Positions 55,770 to 64,000 of a DNA stretch of 64,000 bases are shown piece after piece (position 1 is the stretch's first letter; the number at the start of each line of letters is the position of its first letter). The stretch is from JANXQG01 sp963780045. Lineage in GTDB: Bacteria > Planctomycetota > Planctomycetia > Pirellulales > Thermoguttaceae. The DNA lies in contig CAVZZZ010000001.1 in the NCBI GenBank assembly GCA_963780045.1, positions 434,001-498,000 on the forward strand, written 5' to 3'. The position numbers were made by a program, and so were the translations under genes. The notes under the pieces are model-generated. The model had not been told where the DNA came from, searched no databases, and saw only the letters and a program-made list of their open reading frames with translations.

Positions 55770-55794
55770 GTACTCATCTCGCTCCGCCGAGATG
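55770..55794. repeat. 25-bp CATCTCG-type palindromic repeat, copy 2
   Basis: GTACTCATCTCGCTCCGCCG then AGATG, immediately after the GH2 stop and touching the miaA start region. Reverse complement of 12254-12278 with one mismatch. Confidence 0.75.
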
Positions 55795-55795
55795 C

Positions 55796-56794
55796 ATGAC
55801 GATGCCACTCTCTCAGGAAGCTTGGTTCCTTACCGGTCCGACGGCCGTCGGCAAAACGGCGGTTGCGCTCGCCTTGGCCGAAAGACTCGGCGCGGAGATC
55901 GTGTCGATGGATTCGATGGCGATCTACCGCGGCATGGATATCGGCACGGCCAAGCCGACGCCGGACGAGCGCGGCCAAGTGCCGCACCACCTTATCGACC
56001 AGGTCGATCCGGGCGAAGACTTCAGCCTCGCGCAATACCTCGATGCGGCCCATGCCGCCGCTGCCGAGATTCGCGCCCGCGGCCGGCAGATCCTCTTCGC
56101 CGGCGGCACGCCGCTCTATCTCAAGGGCCTATTGCGCGGTATTTTCCAAGGTCCGCCGGCCGACTGGGAATTCCGCCGGGCGATCATGGCCGAGGCCGCC
56201 GCCAACGGCCCCGAATGGCTGCACGAGCGGCTTCGCGCGGTCGATTCGGCCGCCGCCGCGCGGCTGCACGCTCGCGACACCCGCCGTCTCGTCCGAGCGC
56301 TGGAAATATTCCAATTGACCGGCCAGGCTATAAGCGAGTGGCAACAGCAGTTCAATCGGGCGGTTTCTGCCGAAGCCTGCCGCGTCTTCGTTCTCGACCG
56401 GCCGCGGGCCGAGCTGCACGCCCGCATCGACCGCCGGGTGGATTCCATGTTCGCCACCGGTCTGGTAGAAGAAGTCGGTCGCCTGCTGGGGGACAGTCCT
56501 CGCAAGCTTAGCAAGACCGCCCGGCAAGCGGTCGGTTATGCTGAAGTCATCGCTCATCTCGAAGGACGGCACGACCTGCCCGCCACGATCGAGTTGGTTA
56601 AGCTGCACTCCCGTCAACTGGCCAAGCGGCAGGCCACTTGGTTCCGCAGCCTGAGCGAGTGCCGCTTCGTCCGCCTGGAGGGCGATGTCCCGGCGGACGT
56701 GGTGGCGGAACGCATTCTAGGCATGTATATTGATCGTGTCCCATCTTCAATCGAAAGACCCCCGCCATGCGAAAGACTACCGCCGTCGCACTAA
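55796..56794 (+). CDS. miaA: tRNA dimethylallyltransferase
   Basis: 332 residues. Walker A GPTAVGKT, then SMDSMAIYRGMDIGTAKPTP, LFAGGTPLYLKGLLRG and RQAVGYAEVIAHLEG. Adds dimethylallyl to A37 of tRNAs reading UNN codons. ATG 55796 (or 55802). The end overlaps the next gene by 28 bases in another frame. Confidence 0.94.
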   Translation: MTMPLSQEAWFLTGPTAVGKTAVALALAERLGAEIVSMDSMAIYRGMDIGTAKPTPDERGQVPHHLIDQVDPGEDFSLAQYLDAAHAAAAEIRARGRQILFAGGTPLYLKGLLRGIFQGPPADWEFRRAIMAEAAANGPEWLHERLRAVDSAAAARLHARDTRRLVRALEIFQLTGQAISEWQQQFNRAVSAEACRVFVLDRPRAELHARIDRRVDSMFATGLVEEVGRLLGDSPRKLSKTARQAVGYAEVIAHLEGRHDLPATIELVKLHSRQLAKRQATWFRSLSECRFVRLEGDVPADVVAERILGMYIDRVPSSIERPPPCERLPPSH

Positions 56795-57438
56795 TTCTCA
56801 ACTCTTTCTTCGCCCTTGTAGACGTACGTCCCCTTTCCGCTGCCGATCCAAAGTATCCAGACTGGGTCACCTGGACACCCAGCCCGAACCATAGCCCGCG
56901 GAGGGCGACGGAGATTACCGCTATCATCTACCATTACACGGCCAGCGGCGCCCAGGCCGACACGGTGAAGTACTTTCAGGACCGCGCCAGCAAGGTCTCC
57001 GCGCACTACGTGCTCGGCCGCGACGGCAAGGTCGTGCAGATGGTTCCTTTGGACCAGGCCGCCTGGCACGCAGGCGTAAGCAAGATCGGCAGCGCCGAGA
57101 AGGTGAACGACTACAGCATCGGCATCGAGATTTGCAATTGGGGCAAGCTGAGGAAGAAGGGCGACAAGTTCTACGTCGAAAAAGGCGCCGCCTATCAAGG
57201 CCCGCCGCCCGTTCAAGCGGCTGGCGGTTATTGGGAGCCGTACACCGACGCGCAGTACAAATCGCTCGCTCGGCTGACCGCGGCACTTTTGGCGAAGTAT
57301 CCGATCAAGAACATCACCGGGCACAGCGACATCGCCCTGCCCAAAGGCCGCAAGATCGACCCCGGCCCTTTGCTGGACTACCAGCGGGTGAAACAGCTTT
57401 TGCCCAAGCCGTACACCGGGCAGTTGGGGCCGCTGTAG
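56767..57438 (+). CDS. Secreted N-acetylmuramoyl-L-alanine amidase (amidase 2)
   Basis: 223 residues. Signal peptide (TAVALILNSFFALVDVRPLSA), zinc ligands in IIYHYTASG and ITGHSDIALPKGRKIDPGPL, which also has the catalytic Lys region, and SAHYVLGRDGKVVQMVP. Cleaves the amide between muramic acid and the peptide in peptidoglycan. Confidence 0.9.
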   Translation: MRKTTAVALILNSFFALVDVRPLSAADPKYPDWVTWTPSPNHSPRRATEITAIIYHYTASGAQADTVKYFQDRASKVSAHYVLGRDGKVVQMVPLDQAAWHAGVSKIGSAEKVNDYSIGIEICNWGKLRKKGDKFYVEKGAAYQGPPPVQAAGGYWEPYTDAQYKSLARLTAALLAKYPIKNITGHSDIALPKGRKIDPGPLLDYQRVKQLLPKPYTGQLGPL

Positions 57439-57465
57439 GCGGTAATATGCTATACTTTTCCCGTC

Positions 57466-58440
57466 ATGCCTACCATCAAACGCATCCTCGTCACCGGCGG
57501 GGCCGGGTTCCTCGGCTCGCATTTGTGCGAACGGCTCGTCCAGCAGGGCCACGACGTGATCTGCCTGGACAACTTCTTCACCAGCCAGAAGACCAACGTC
57601 AGCCGCCTCTTGTCCCAGCCGAACTTCGAACTGCTGCGGCACGATGTCACGCTGCCGATCTGGCTGGAAGTCGACGAAATCTACAACCTTGCCTGCCCCG
57701 CCGCGCCGGGGCACTACCAGTACAACCCGATCAAGACCATGAAGACTTCGGTCTTAGGCGCGATCCACGTGCTGGGCATGGCTAAACGCTGCCGCGCCAA
57801 GGTCCTGCAGGCATCGACCAGCGAGGTCTACGGCAACCCCCAGGTCCACCCGCAGCCGGAAAGCTACCGCGGCAGCGTCAATACGATCGGCCCGCGGGCT
57901 TGCTACGACGAAGGCAAACGGGCGGCCGAGACGCTATTCATGGACTACCACCGCGCAAACGGCGTGAACGTGCGGATCGTGCGCATCTTCAACACCTACG
58001 GCCCGCGGATGCACCCCTACGACGGCCGCGTGATCTCCAACTTTATTCGCCAGGCGATGCAAGGCGAGGACATTACCATCTTCGGTGACGGCCGGCAGAC
58101 CCGCAGCTTCTGCTACCGCGACGACCTGGTGGAAGGGCTGATCCGCATGATGAACGGCCCGGACGATTTCTGCGGCCCCGTGAACCTCGGCAACCCAGAA
58201 GAGTTTACGATTCGCGAGTTGGCGGACCTCGTTTTGGCGCAGATCGGCTCGCGATCGAAGCTCGTAGCGCGGCCGCTCCCGGAGGACGATCCCACGCAGC
58301 GGAGGCCGGATATAACGCTCGCAAAAAAGCGGCTTGGGTGGTGTCCGACGGTTCCTCTGAAGGAAGGGCTGTCGAAAACAATCGAGTGGTTCCGCTCGAT
58401 CAATCTGAGCGAGTACCGCCCGCCGACGCCGAATTACTAG
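57466..58440 (+). CDS. UDP-glucuronate decarboxylase (UDP-xylose synthase)
   Basis: 324 residues, extended SDR. NAD motif LVTGGAGFLGSHLCERL, LDNFFTSQKTNV, YNLACPAAPGHYQYNPIKT, catalytic ACYDEGKRAAETL and RIFNTYGPRMHPYDGRV are the UXS blocks. Makes UDP-xylose from UDP-glucuronate for surface glycan. A TATACT box lies just upstream. Its 3' end overlaps the converging dus gene by 4 bases. Confidence 0.92.
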   Translation: MPTIKRILVTGGAGFLGSHLCERLVQQGHDVICLDNFFTSQKTNVSRLLSQPNFELLRHDVTLPIWLEVDEIYNLACPAAPGHYQYNPIKTMKTSVLGAIHVLGMAKRCRAKVLQASTSEVYGNPQVHPQPESYRGSVNTIGPRACYDEGKRAAETLFMDYHRANGVNVRIVRIFNTYGPRMHPYDGRVISNFIRQAMQGEDITIFGDGRQTRSFCYRDDLVEGLIRMMNGPDDFCGPVNLGNPEEFTIRELADLVLAQIGSRSKLVARPLPEDDPTQRRPDITLAKKRLGWCPTVPLKEGLSKTIEWFRSINLSEYRPPTPNY

Positions 58441-59393
58441 GGCGTAAAGAGCTCTCGCACGATGCGGCGGAATTGGGGCAGGTTCTTCACCTGCCGCACG
58501 GCGGCGCGAAAAGCGGCGCCGTCGGAAAGCCATTGGGCAAAGTAACCGCTGACGCGCAGCAGGCGCCGCAGGGCGAGTGGAGGACCGTAGAGATGAAACT
58601 CGCCTTCGACCAATTGAAGCATTGCGCGGCCCCGCTCGGCAAGCGCGGGCGTGCCGCAGTTGCCGCCGCCCAAAAGCGATCGGGCCTGACGAAAGATCCA
58701 CGGATTGCCCAGGCAGCCGCGGCCGATGGAGACGGCGTCGACGCCCGTTTCGCTCAACATCCGCACTGCGTCGGCAGCCGTGCGGATGCCGCCCGCGCCG
58801 ATGACCGGCAGGCAGGTCGCACGCTTGACCCGCTCGAGCACGCCCCAATCCGGCCCGCCGACGTAAGCCTGCTGGACGCTGCGGGCATGGACGCTCACGG
58901 CCGCCGCGCCGGCGTCTTCGGCCCGCTGCGCAACTTCGATTGCCGTTTCTTCCCCAGCGCTTGGCCCACTGCGAATTTTAATTGTGACGGGCAGTTGCAC
59001 CGCGCCGGCCACCGCGGCGACGATCTGGCCGACGCGTTCGGGCGAGTCCATGAGCGCGCCACCTTGCCCGCGGGCCAGCAGGCGGCGGATTGGACACTCG
59101 AAATTCAGATCGACGAGATTGAAGCCCAGTTCGGCCACGACTTCGGCCGCGGCGGCCATTTCGTCCGGATCGGCGCCGCTAATCTGGCCGGCGCGGGGCG
59201 ATTCGCTGGGCTGCGTGTAAAGCAGCCGCAATGCGCGGCGGTCGCGCCGGGCAACGTCAGCCGCATCCACCCGCTCGGTGACGACCAAGCCGGCCCCGGC
59301 CTGTTTCATCAACATGCGGAAGGGGAAGTTGGTATGTTCCTCCATCGGCGCCAGCGTGAGGCAGCCGGAAATGGTGAGGGGGCCGATTTTCAT
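58437..59393 (-). CDS. dus: tRNA-dihydrouridine synthase
   Basis: 318 residues. FMN-binding barrel: LAPMEEHTNFPFRMLMKQAG, VDLNFECPIRRLLARGQGG with the catalytic Cys, VTIKIRSG, SVHARSVQQAY and VIGAGGIRTAADA. Reduces uridines in tRNA D-loops. Intact. Confidence 0.92.
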   Translation of the reverse strand: MKIGPLTISGCLTLAPMEEHTNFPFRMLMKQAGAGLVVTERVDAADVARRDRRALRLLYTQPSESPRAGQISGADPDEMAAAAEVVAELGFNLVDLNFECPIRRLLARGQGGALMDSPERVGQIVAAVAGAVQLPVTIKIRSGPSAGEETAIEVAQRAEDAGAAAVSVHARSVQQAYVGGPDWGVLERVKRATCLPVIGAGGIRTAADAVRMLSETGVDAVSIGRGCLGNPWIFRQARSLLGGGNCGTPALAERGRAMLQLVEGEFHLYGPPLALRRLLRVSGYFAQWLSDGAAFRAAVRQVKNLPQFRRIVRELFTP

Positions 59394-59401
59394 GGAGAGA
59401 T

Positions 59402-59431
59402 TTGACTGTCCGCCTCCTCGCTAATTATAAT
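59402..59431 (+). promoter_or_regulatory. Sigma70-type promoter
   Basis: TTGACT (59402-59407), 18-base spacer, TATAAT (59426-59431), then TTGGAG (59437-59442) as RBS before ATG 59450. The best promoter in the window. The short leader implies a start within a few bases of the RBS. Confidence 0.65.
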
Positions 59432-59449
59432 GTAATTTGGAGTATAGCC

Positions 59450-60523
59450 ATGAATACCTCTCTGCAATTCTATCGAGCGATCGGCGTTCTGGCGTTGGCC
59501 GGCTGGGCTGCCGCCAGCGCATCAGCCCAAACTTCATCTGCGCCAGCCAGGTCCGCCGCGGCCGCCGCACCCGCAACCACTTCCGGCACTGCCGCTGCCG
59601 GGCGATCGAGCAACGGCTGGGTCACGGTCGACGGGCCGTATCGACACTTGGCCAAGGGCGTGATGCAAAACGTCGATCCCACACGCCATGCCGACGAAAC
59701 GGTCGAGCGGCACGACGTTACCGAGCTGCTCTACGTCGATCCCAATTTCAGCTTCGCCAAAGACGTGTCCTTTCGCCGCGAAGTCTGGATGCTGGAAATC
59801 AAGTACAAGCCCCTTCGCATGATCTGGGCCGATGTTCCCAGCCCGGAAGGCCGCATGTTTCGGAAGCAGATTTGGTACATCGTCTACCAGGTGACGAATC
59901 CAGGCAAGACCTTTCGGCCGGTTGAGAAGGACGACGAGCTCAACAATCTCGACGTCTCCGGCAAGCTCTACAAGCTGGAAACGGTCGACAAGCCAGTGCG
60001 GTTCACGCCAGTCTTCACGCTGGAAACGCACAACAGGCTGGTGAAGGAGAAGCCGGGCTTTTCCAAGGCGGCCGTGGAGCAGTACATTCCCATCGTGCTT
60101 CCGGCGATCCGCGATCGCGAAGACCCCAAGCGCGAGTTGCTCACCTCGCAAGAGATGGCCCAGCGGGAGATTCGCGTCGGCGAGACGCTGTGGGGCGTGG
60201 CCACGTGGCAGGACGTCGATCCGAGCAGCGTCTGGTTCTCGGTTTACGTCGAGGGGCTAACCAATGCGTACAAGTGGACGGACGACCCGGCAAAATACAC
60301 AGCCTTCCGCAACGGCACCAGCAAAACGCCCTTCCGCGAGATTTCCACCAAAGTGCTCAGACTCAATTTCTGGCGGCCGGGCGACGAGTTTCACGTCAGC
60401 GAGAACGAGGTTCGCGTGGGAGTGCCCGAACTGCCTGGCGGACCGAAACTGCGTCCGGCGTTCGAGTGGGTCTGGTGGCGGACGTACCCGCCCTCGGAGC
60501 ACAGCGTTCCGGCCGGGCATTAG
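59450..60523 (+). CDS. Secreted protein of unknown function
   Basis: 357 residues. Signal peptide (IGVLALAGWAAASASAQ), an Ala/Ser/Thr linker, then a beta-rich domain: NGWVTVDGPYRHLAKGVMQN, KYKPLRMIWADVPSPEGRMF, IWYIVYQVTNPGKTFRPV, EYVW-type end near AFEWVWWRTYPP. No active-site motif is visible. I know of no function. Confidence 0.7.
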   Translation: MNTSLQFYRAIGVLALAGWAAASASAQTSSAPARSAAAAAPATTSGTAAAGRSSNGWVTVDGPYRHLAKGVMQNVDPTRHADETVERHDVTELLYVDPNFSFAKDVSFRREVWMLEIKYKPLRMIWADVPSPEGRMFRKQIWYIVYQVTNPGKTFRPVEKDDELNNLDVSGKLYKLETVDKPVRFTPVFTLETHNRLVKEKPGFSKAAVEQYIPIVLPAIRDREDPKRELLTSQEMAQREIRVGETLWGVATWQDVDPSSVWFSVYVEGLTNAYKWTDDPAKYTAFRNGTSKTPFREISTKVLRLNFWRPGDEFHVSENEVRVGVPELPGGPKLRPAFEWVWWRTYPPSEHSVPAGH

Positions 60524-60551
60524 CTCAACGGTTTGACCGCAGTGGTTGACC

Positions 60552-60639
60552 GTAGGCCGGAACAAGCGACGCGCGGTTCCGGCAGGCGCCGCTCACCGCT
60601 TGCTGTTGCCGGAACTGCGTTGCACTTGTTCCGGCCTAC
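60552..60639. repeat. 88-bp long hairpin with GTAGGCCGGAACAAG ends
   Basis: The terminal 15 bases GTAGGCCGGAACAAG and CTTGTTCCGGCCTAC are perfect complements, and an inner pair GCGGTTCCGGCA/TGCCGGAACTGC matches at 11 of 12. Lies between the secreted unknown and fabI. Confidence 0.85.
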
Positions 60640-60709
60640 ATCTTCTAAGCCTTGACCGCTGCCGAGCGGTCTGGTAAGTTTCACGATTTCGCCCCTCAAG
60701 GAGATTCTC

Positions 60710-61483
60710 GTGGGACTTTTTTCCAATAAGATCGGCCTGATCATGGGCCTGGCCAACGATCGCAGCATTGCCTGGGCACTGAGCGAGGCGCTCTACCGCG
60801 AAGGGGCCGAATTGGGCTTCACGCACATGCCAACGCCTTCTTTCGAGCGCCGCGTTCGGGCGCTGGTCGAGCCGAAAGGGGCCAAGTTGATCCATCCGTG
60901 CGACGTGCAGAAGGACGAGGACATCACTGCGACTTTCGAGGCGGCCCGGTCGACCTACGGCCGATTGGATTTCGTAGTACACGCGATCGCCTTCGCGCCG
61001 CCGCAGGAATTGAAAGGCCCTTACGTGAACATGAGCCGTGCCGGCTGGCACCAGGCAATGGACATCAGCGCCTACAGCCTCGTGGCCGTCTGCCGCGCCG
61101 CCGCGCCGCTCATGCAGCCCGGCGGATCGATCGTCACGATCAGCTATTTCGGCGGCGAGAAAGTCGTACCGGGCTACAACGTGATGGGCGTGTGCAAGTC
61201 GGCCCTCGAGCACAGTGTGCGCTACCTCGCGTGGGACCTGGGCCGGCAATGCAAGCTGCGGGTCAACGCCATCAGCGCCGGGCCGATGCGGACGCTCAGC
61301 GCGGCTGGCGTCGGCGACTTCGACGCGATGCGCGAGCACGCCGCAAAGAAGGCCCCGCTGGAGCGCGACGTGGAAGAGGCCGATTTGGGCAACACCGGCT
61401 TATACTTGTTAAGCCACCTATCCAGCGGCGTGACGGGAGAAGTGCTGCACGTCGATTGCGGGTACAATATCGTCGGGCTGTAA
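60710..61483 (+). CDS. fabI: Enoyl-ACP reductase
   Basis: 257 residues, GTG start after AAGGAGA. GLANDRSIAWALSEALYREG, VVHAIAFAPP, and the Y-x6-K active site in GYNVMGVCKSALEHSVRYLA; RVNAISAGPMRTLSA follows. Last reduction of type II fatty-acid elongation with NADH. Confidence 0.94.
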   Translation: MGLFSNKIGLIMGLANDRSIAWALSEALYREGAELGFTHMPTPSFERRVRALVEPKGAKLIHPCDVQKDEDITATFEAARSTYGRLDFVVHAIAFAPPQELKGPYVNMSRAGWHQAMDISAYSLVAVCRAAAPLMQPGGSIVTISYFGGEKVVPGYNVMGVCKSALEHSVRYLAWDLGRQCKLRVNAISAGPMRTLSAAGVGDFDAMREHAAKKAPLERDVEEADLGNTGLYLLSHLSSGVTGEVLHVDCGYNIVGL

Positions 61484-61488
61484 GACGC

Positions 61489-62661
61489 TTACTCCCCGTC
61501 GACCGGCACGATCAGCGTGGCGCGGGCGGCGCGCTTTTGCCAGCGCTGCCATGTGAGGGCGAAGAGGCGGCGCGGATCGAAGCTCAGCGCGCCCACGAGC
61601 CGTATGAAGGCCAACGCGGTGCCGCAGGTCACGCGCGGAAACGCGCAGAGATAGCGGCCCTCGAAGCGCGGGCGGAAACGGGTCTTGAAATGATAGGCCC
61701 CGGCAGTCTCATACGCCGGATTGAGCGAGCCGGTGCCCAGCGAGATGCCCCAACGGACCATGGCGCTGTCGCCGGGCAAAGGCTCGCGGCAGTGCAGGCC
61801 CGGCAAGAGGCAGAGCGACGTGCGAAGCACTCCTTCACTGCGAAACTGCCGCATGGCCTGGTGCAGGAGGAAAGGGACCGTGCCGCGGACAGCGTCTGGG
61901 CGCTGACGGCAAGTCTCCATGACCCAGGTGCGGCCGTCGTCGCAGGGGTTGCAGGCCAGAAAACCTTCGATGCGGCCGCCCGGCCGGCGCTGCGCGGCGA
62001 AGAGCCGCTGCCGGCCCGGACGCTGGGGGTCGAAGGCAGCCTGCAAAAAGCGCATTTCACTGGACTGAGGCTTATTTTGGAGGAACTGCCGCGAGACTTG
62101 CGACAGCTCGTCGGTGAGCCTCTCCCAGCGTGCCGGCGAATGTTCTTCTCGGCGGCATTCGATGAATTCCAGGCCGTGGCGGCGGCAATAGTTCGACTGC
62201 CGGCGGACCCATTCGTAGCTCTTGCCCGCCCATTCGCAAGCAGGCAAATCGACAATCGCCTCCTCGCCCCACTTTGTGGACTGGAACCCTAACGCGCGGA
62301 ACAGCGGCAACTGCTCTTCGCAAATATTGAGGAAAGTGATGGTCCGACCGCTGCCGGCCGCATGAGCGACGAACTGCCGCAGCAGCTCCGGCTGGTGCTC
62401 CGCGGGCGCCAACAGGCCCCCGCCGCAAAACAAGTGACGGCCCCTCCTGACGACGGCAACCATGCCCTGCCGCCCGGACGACCAAAAATGCTCCCAGCCG
62501 GGCTCGGTGACCAAATAGGAATCGTAGCTGCGGCCGTAGCGATAAGCCTGTTGCTCGGCTGGGGCCGTATCGCGCGATGCGGGGCGGCGCGGCCGCCACG
62601 GCGACGTTTCGGCCAGAGGCCGCCAAGCGGAGATCGCAATCTCAGTGGGAATTGCAGTCAT
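61489..62661 (-). CDS. DUF2156 (LPG-synthase C-terminal-like) acyltransferase-fold protein
   Basis: 390 residues with no membrane spans. FLNICEEQLPLFRALGFQST, WVRRQSNYCRRHGLEFIECR, GRIEGFLACNPCDDGRTWVM and ETCRQRPDAVRGTVPFLLHQ are the tandem GNAT blocks of the MprF C-terminal domain, which uses aminoacyl-tRNA to modify lipids. As a soluble protein its acceptor is unknown. ATG 62661 chosen; the frame is open to 62706. Confidence 0.75.
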   Translation of the reverse strand: MTAIPTEIAISAWRPLAETSPWRPRRPASRDTAPAEQQAYRYGRSYDSYLVTEPGWEHFWSSGRQGMVAVVRRGRHLFCGGGLLAPAEHQPELLRQFVAHAAGSGRTITFLNICEEQLPLFRALGFQSTKWGEEAIVDLPACEWAGKSYEWVRRQSNYCRRHGLEFIECRREEHSPARWERLTDELSQVSRQFLQNKPQSSEMRFLQAAFDPQRPGRQRLFAAQRRPGGRIEGFLACNPCDDGRTWVMETCRQRPDAVRGTVPFLLHQAMRQFRSEGVLRTSLCLLPGLHCREPLPGDSAMVRWGISLGTGSLNPAYETAGAYHFKTRFRPRFEGRYLCAFPRVTCGTALAFIRLVGALSFDPRRLFALTWQRWQKRAARATLIVPVDGE

Positions 62662-62870
62662 GGGTAAAGTTATCATCCCCCTTCGTGCAAAATAGGTCAA
62701 TGCCAAAAAGGAAAGATTCCTTACTCAAGAACCAATTTCGCCAGAATTCAGTGGGAAGTCCTCGCAAAAAATCGAGCCGACGTTGCACGCGCTCAGGAAA
62801 TCCATTATGCTCGATTCATGGGGGCGCATCTGGACACGGACACTCGGATAACCGACAGGAGTTGAGGAGC

Positions 62871-63905
62871 ATGGAAGCTCGTCTAATTCGGCCTGCCTTG
62901 CTGGTGGGCATATTGCTTGTCTCGATGGGCGCTCGGTTTCAGGGACCGAACTTCATCGTCGAGACCGCCGACCCGCAAATGGCCGCCCGCATTTCCCAGG
63001 CGGCCGAACAATATCGCCACGACCTGGCCATACAGTGGCTTGGACAGTCGCTTCCCAACTGGGCACAGCCGTGCATGATGACGGTGAAAGTCTCTCCCTA
63101 CCTCGGCGCGGGCGGGGCGACGACGTTCATCTTCGACAAAGGCGAGGTCTTCGGCTGGCGGATGAATATCCAAGGCTCGTCGGAGCGTGTGCTGGATTCC
63201 GTATTGCCGCATGAGATCACACACATGATCTTCGCCAGCTACTTCCGCGCTCCGCTGCCGCGCTGGGCCGATGAAGGCGGCGCGACGAGCATGGAGCATA
63301 TCAGCGAGAAGCAGAAGCACCGCGAGATGCTCATCCGCTTCCTGCAGACCGGCCACGGCATCGCCTTCGGCGACTTGTTCGCCATGACCGAATATCCGCA
63401 GGACGTGATGCCGTTATATGCCGAGGGCTATTCGCTGGCCGAATACCTGATCAACCACGGCGGGCGGCGGAAGTTCGTCGTTTTCTTGGGCGAAGGCATG
63501 CACGATGGACAATGGGCAACAGCCGTGCAGCGGAATTACGGCGCCCGCGACCTGCCCAGCTTGCAGAATGAGTGGGTGAACTGGGTGGCGAAAGGATTCC
63601 CCGAGCCGCCGCGCGACAGTAACGCGATGATCGCATCGACACAGACGCCGTCGGCGCCCGCGACAGCGCAAGCGACAGTTCAGGTAGCCGCAGCGACTAT
63701 CGAGCGCCGCCCGCGCCCGGAACCGAACCTGGTCTACCACATAAACGATAAGGCATCCGCCAATGCGCCCCCTGCCGCAAGCGGAATCGTCAGCGCGGCT
63801 CGACCGGCGGGCGCTTTCGCTGCTCCAGCAACTCAGCCGGAAAACAGCCCGCCGCCCGCACCGCCGTACAACGGCGCCGGCGCGGAACAAGCCGGCTACC
63901 GGTAG
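62871..63905 (+). CDS. Secreted HExxH protein, peptidase-MA-like
   Basis: 344 residues. RBS TTGAGGAG before ATG 62871; N-terminal hydrophobic signal (LLVGILLVSMGARF). LPHEITHMIFASYFRAPLPR with following WADEG gives HExxH plus a downstream Glu, the gluzincin arrangement. The C-terminal third is Ala/Pro-rich and low complexity. A zinc peptidase in the periplasm is likely; substrate unknown. The remaining 95 bases of the window hold no recognised gene. Confidence 0.72.
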   Translation: MEARLIRPALLVGILLVSMGARFQGPNFIVETADPQMAARISQAAEQYRHDLAIQWLGQSLPNWAQPCMMTVKVSPYLGAGGATTFIFDKGEVFGWRMNIQGSSERVLDSVLPHEITHMIFASYFRAPLPRWADEGGATSMEHISEKQKHREMLIRFLQTGHGIAFGDLFAMTEYPQDVMPLYAEGYSLAEYLINHGGRRKFVVFLGEGMHDGQWATAVQRNYGARDLPSLQNEWVNWVAKGFPEPPRDSNAMIASTQTPSAPATAQATVQVAAATIERRPRPEPNLVYHINDKASANAPPAASGIVSAARPAGAFAAPATQPENSPPPAPPYNGAGAEQAGYR

Positions 63906-64000
63906 CAGATCGCGGTTTGCCAGCCAGGGCGAGTTGTCAGCGTGGTTCACCAAAGGCGGCTCGCTTTTCGCCGAAAGCGGTACACTACGTAGGCGTCATT

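Noticed and set aside
1..64000. tRNA, rRNA, tmRNA, riboswitch or CRISPR elements
   Set aside because: No T-loop/acceptor pairs, rRNA stretches or regular repeat-spacer arrays were seen by eye; a covariance search would settle it.

Overview
The window is GC-rich bacterial DNA that reads as a member of the Planctomycetota, most likely a Pirellulales-type organism. This rests on gene content rather than a marker phylogeny: an FGly-type sulfatase, a type III pantothenate kinase, a DUF4432 protein, a fused periplasmic-binding/permease ABC protein, a secreted SUMF-domain protein, an orphan Clp-N/UVR protein, lpxB (so an outer membrane), and gene-sized clusters separated by many short palindromic repeats. 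No rRNA, tRNA or CRISPR array was seen.

Layout. 1-12.3 kb: secreted unknown protein, coaX, an MDR dehydrogenase, an amidohydrolase, an ORF6N/KilA-type protein, a large secreted esterase-glycosidase fusion, a PIN/AbrB toxin-antitoxin pair, a sulfatase, a BrnT-like/HTH pair and an arfB-like release factor. 12.3-26.4 kb: a UVR protein, then a surface-glycan block of two GT2 glycosyltransferases, four NAD-dependent sugar epimerases, three large membrane proteins and lpxB. 26.3-34.2 kb: secreted serpin, two small unknowns, an amino-acid ABC transporter in two genes, a lipoprotein, a dual-specificity phosphatase, the Clp-N/UVR protein and a small HExxH membrane protein. 34.3-39.8 kb: SUMF-domain protein, a double GT4 glycosyltransferase and a DUF6883/DUF4926 pair. 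39.8-48.7 kb: DUF4432 protein, prs, a TPR protein, marR-csrA between imperfect direct repeats, a restriction-modification pair abutting a decayed AAA-ATPase fragment, and an HTH gene pair. 48.7-51.6 kb: the translation/replication cluster bL25-pth-bS6-ssb-bL9. 51.6-64 kb: MFS transporter, GH2 glycosidase, miaA, amidase, UDP-glucuronate decarboxylase, dus, a secreted unknown, fabI, a DUF2156 protein and a secreted HExxH protein.

Two properties dominate. First, at least 17 genes (18 break points) are interrupted by apparent 1-2 nt frameshifts, often in G/C or A runs, and these include prs, ssb and lpxB. Both sides of each break remain clearly coding, so I read most of them as consensus errors of the assembly, not pseudogenes, and annotate each gene across its break. 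Second, about ten families of short palindromic repeats are scattered through the window. They occur between genes and also inside open frames (lpxB, the double GT4 protein, the SUMF protein, and the ORF6N gene together with the tail of its neighbour), where they add peptide segments. The ORF6N site, a hairpin present twice with compensating base changes and a conserved flank, is the most unusual structure.
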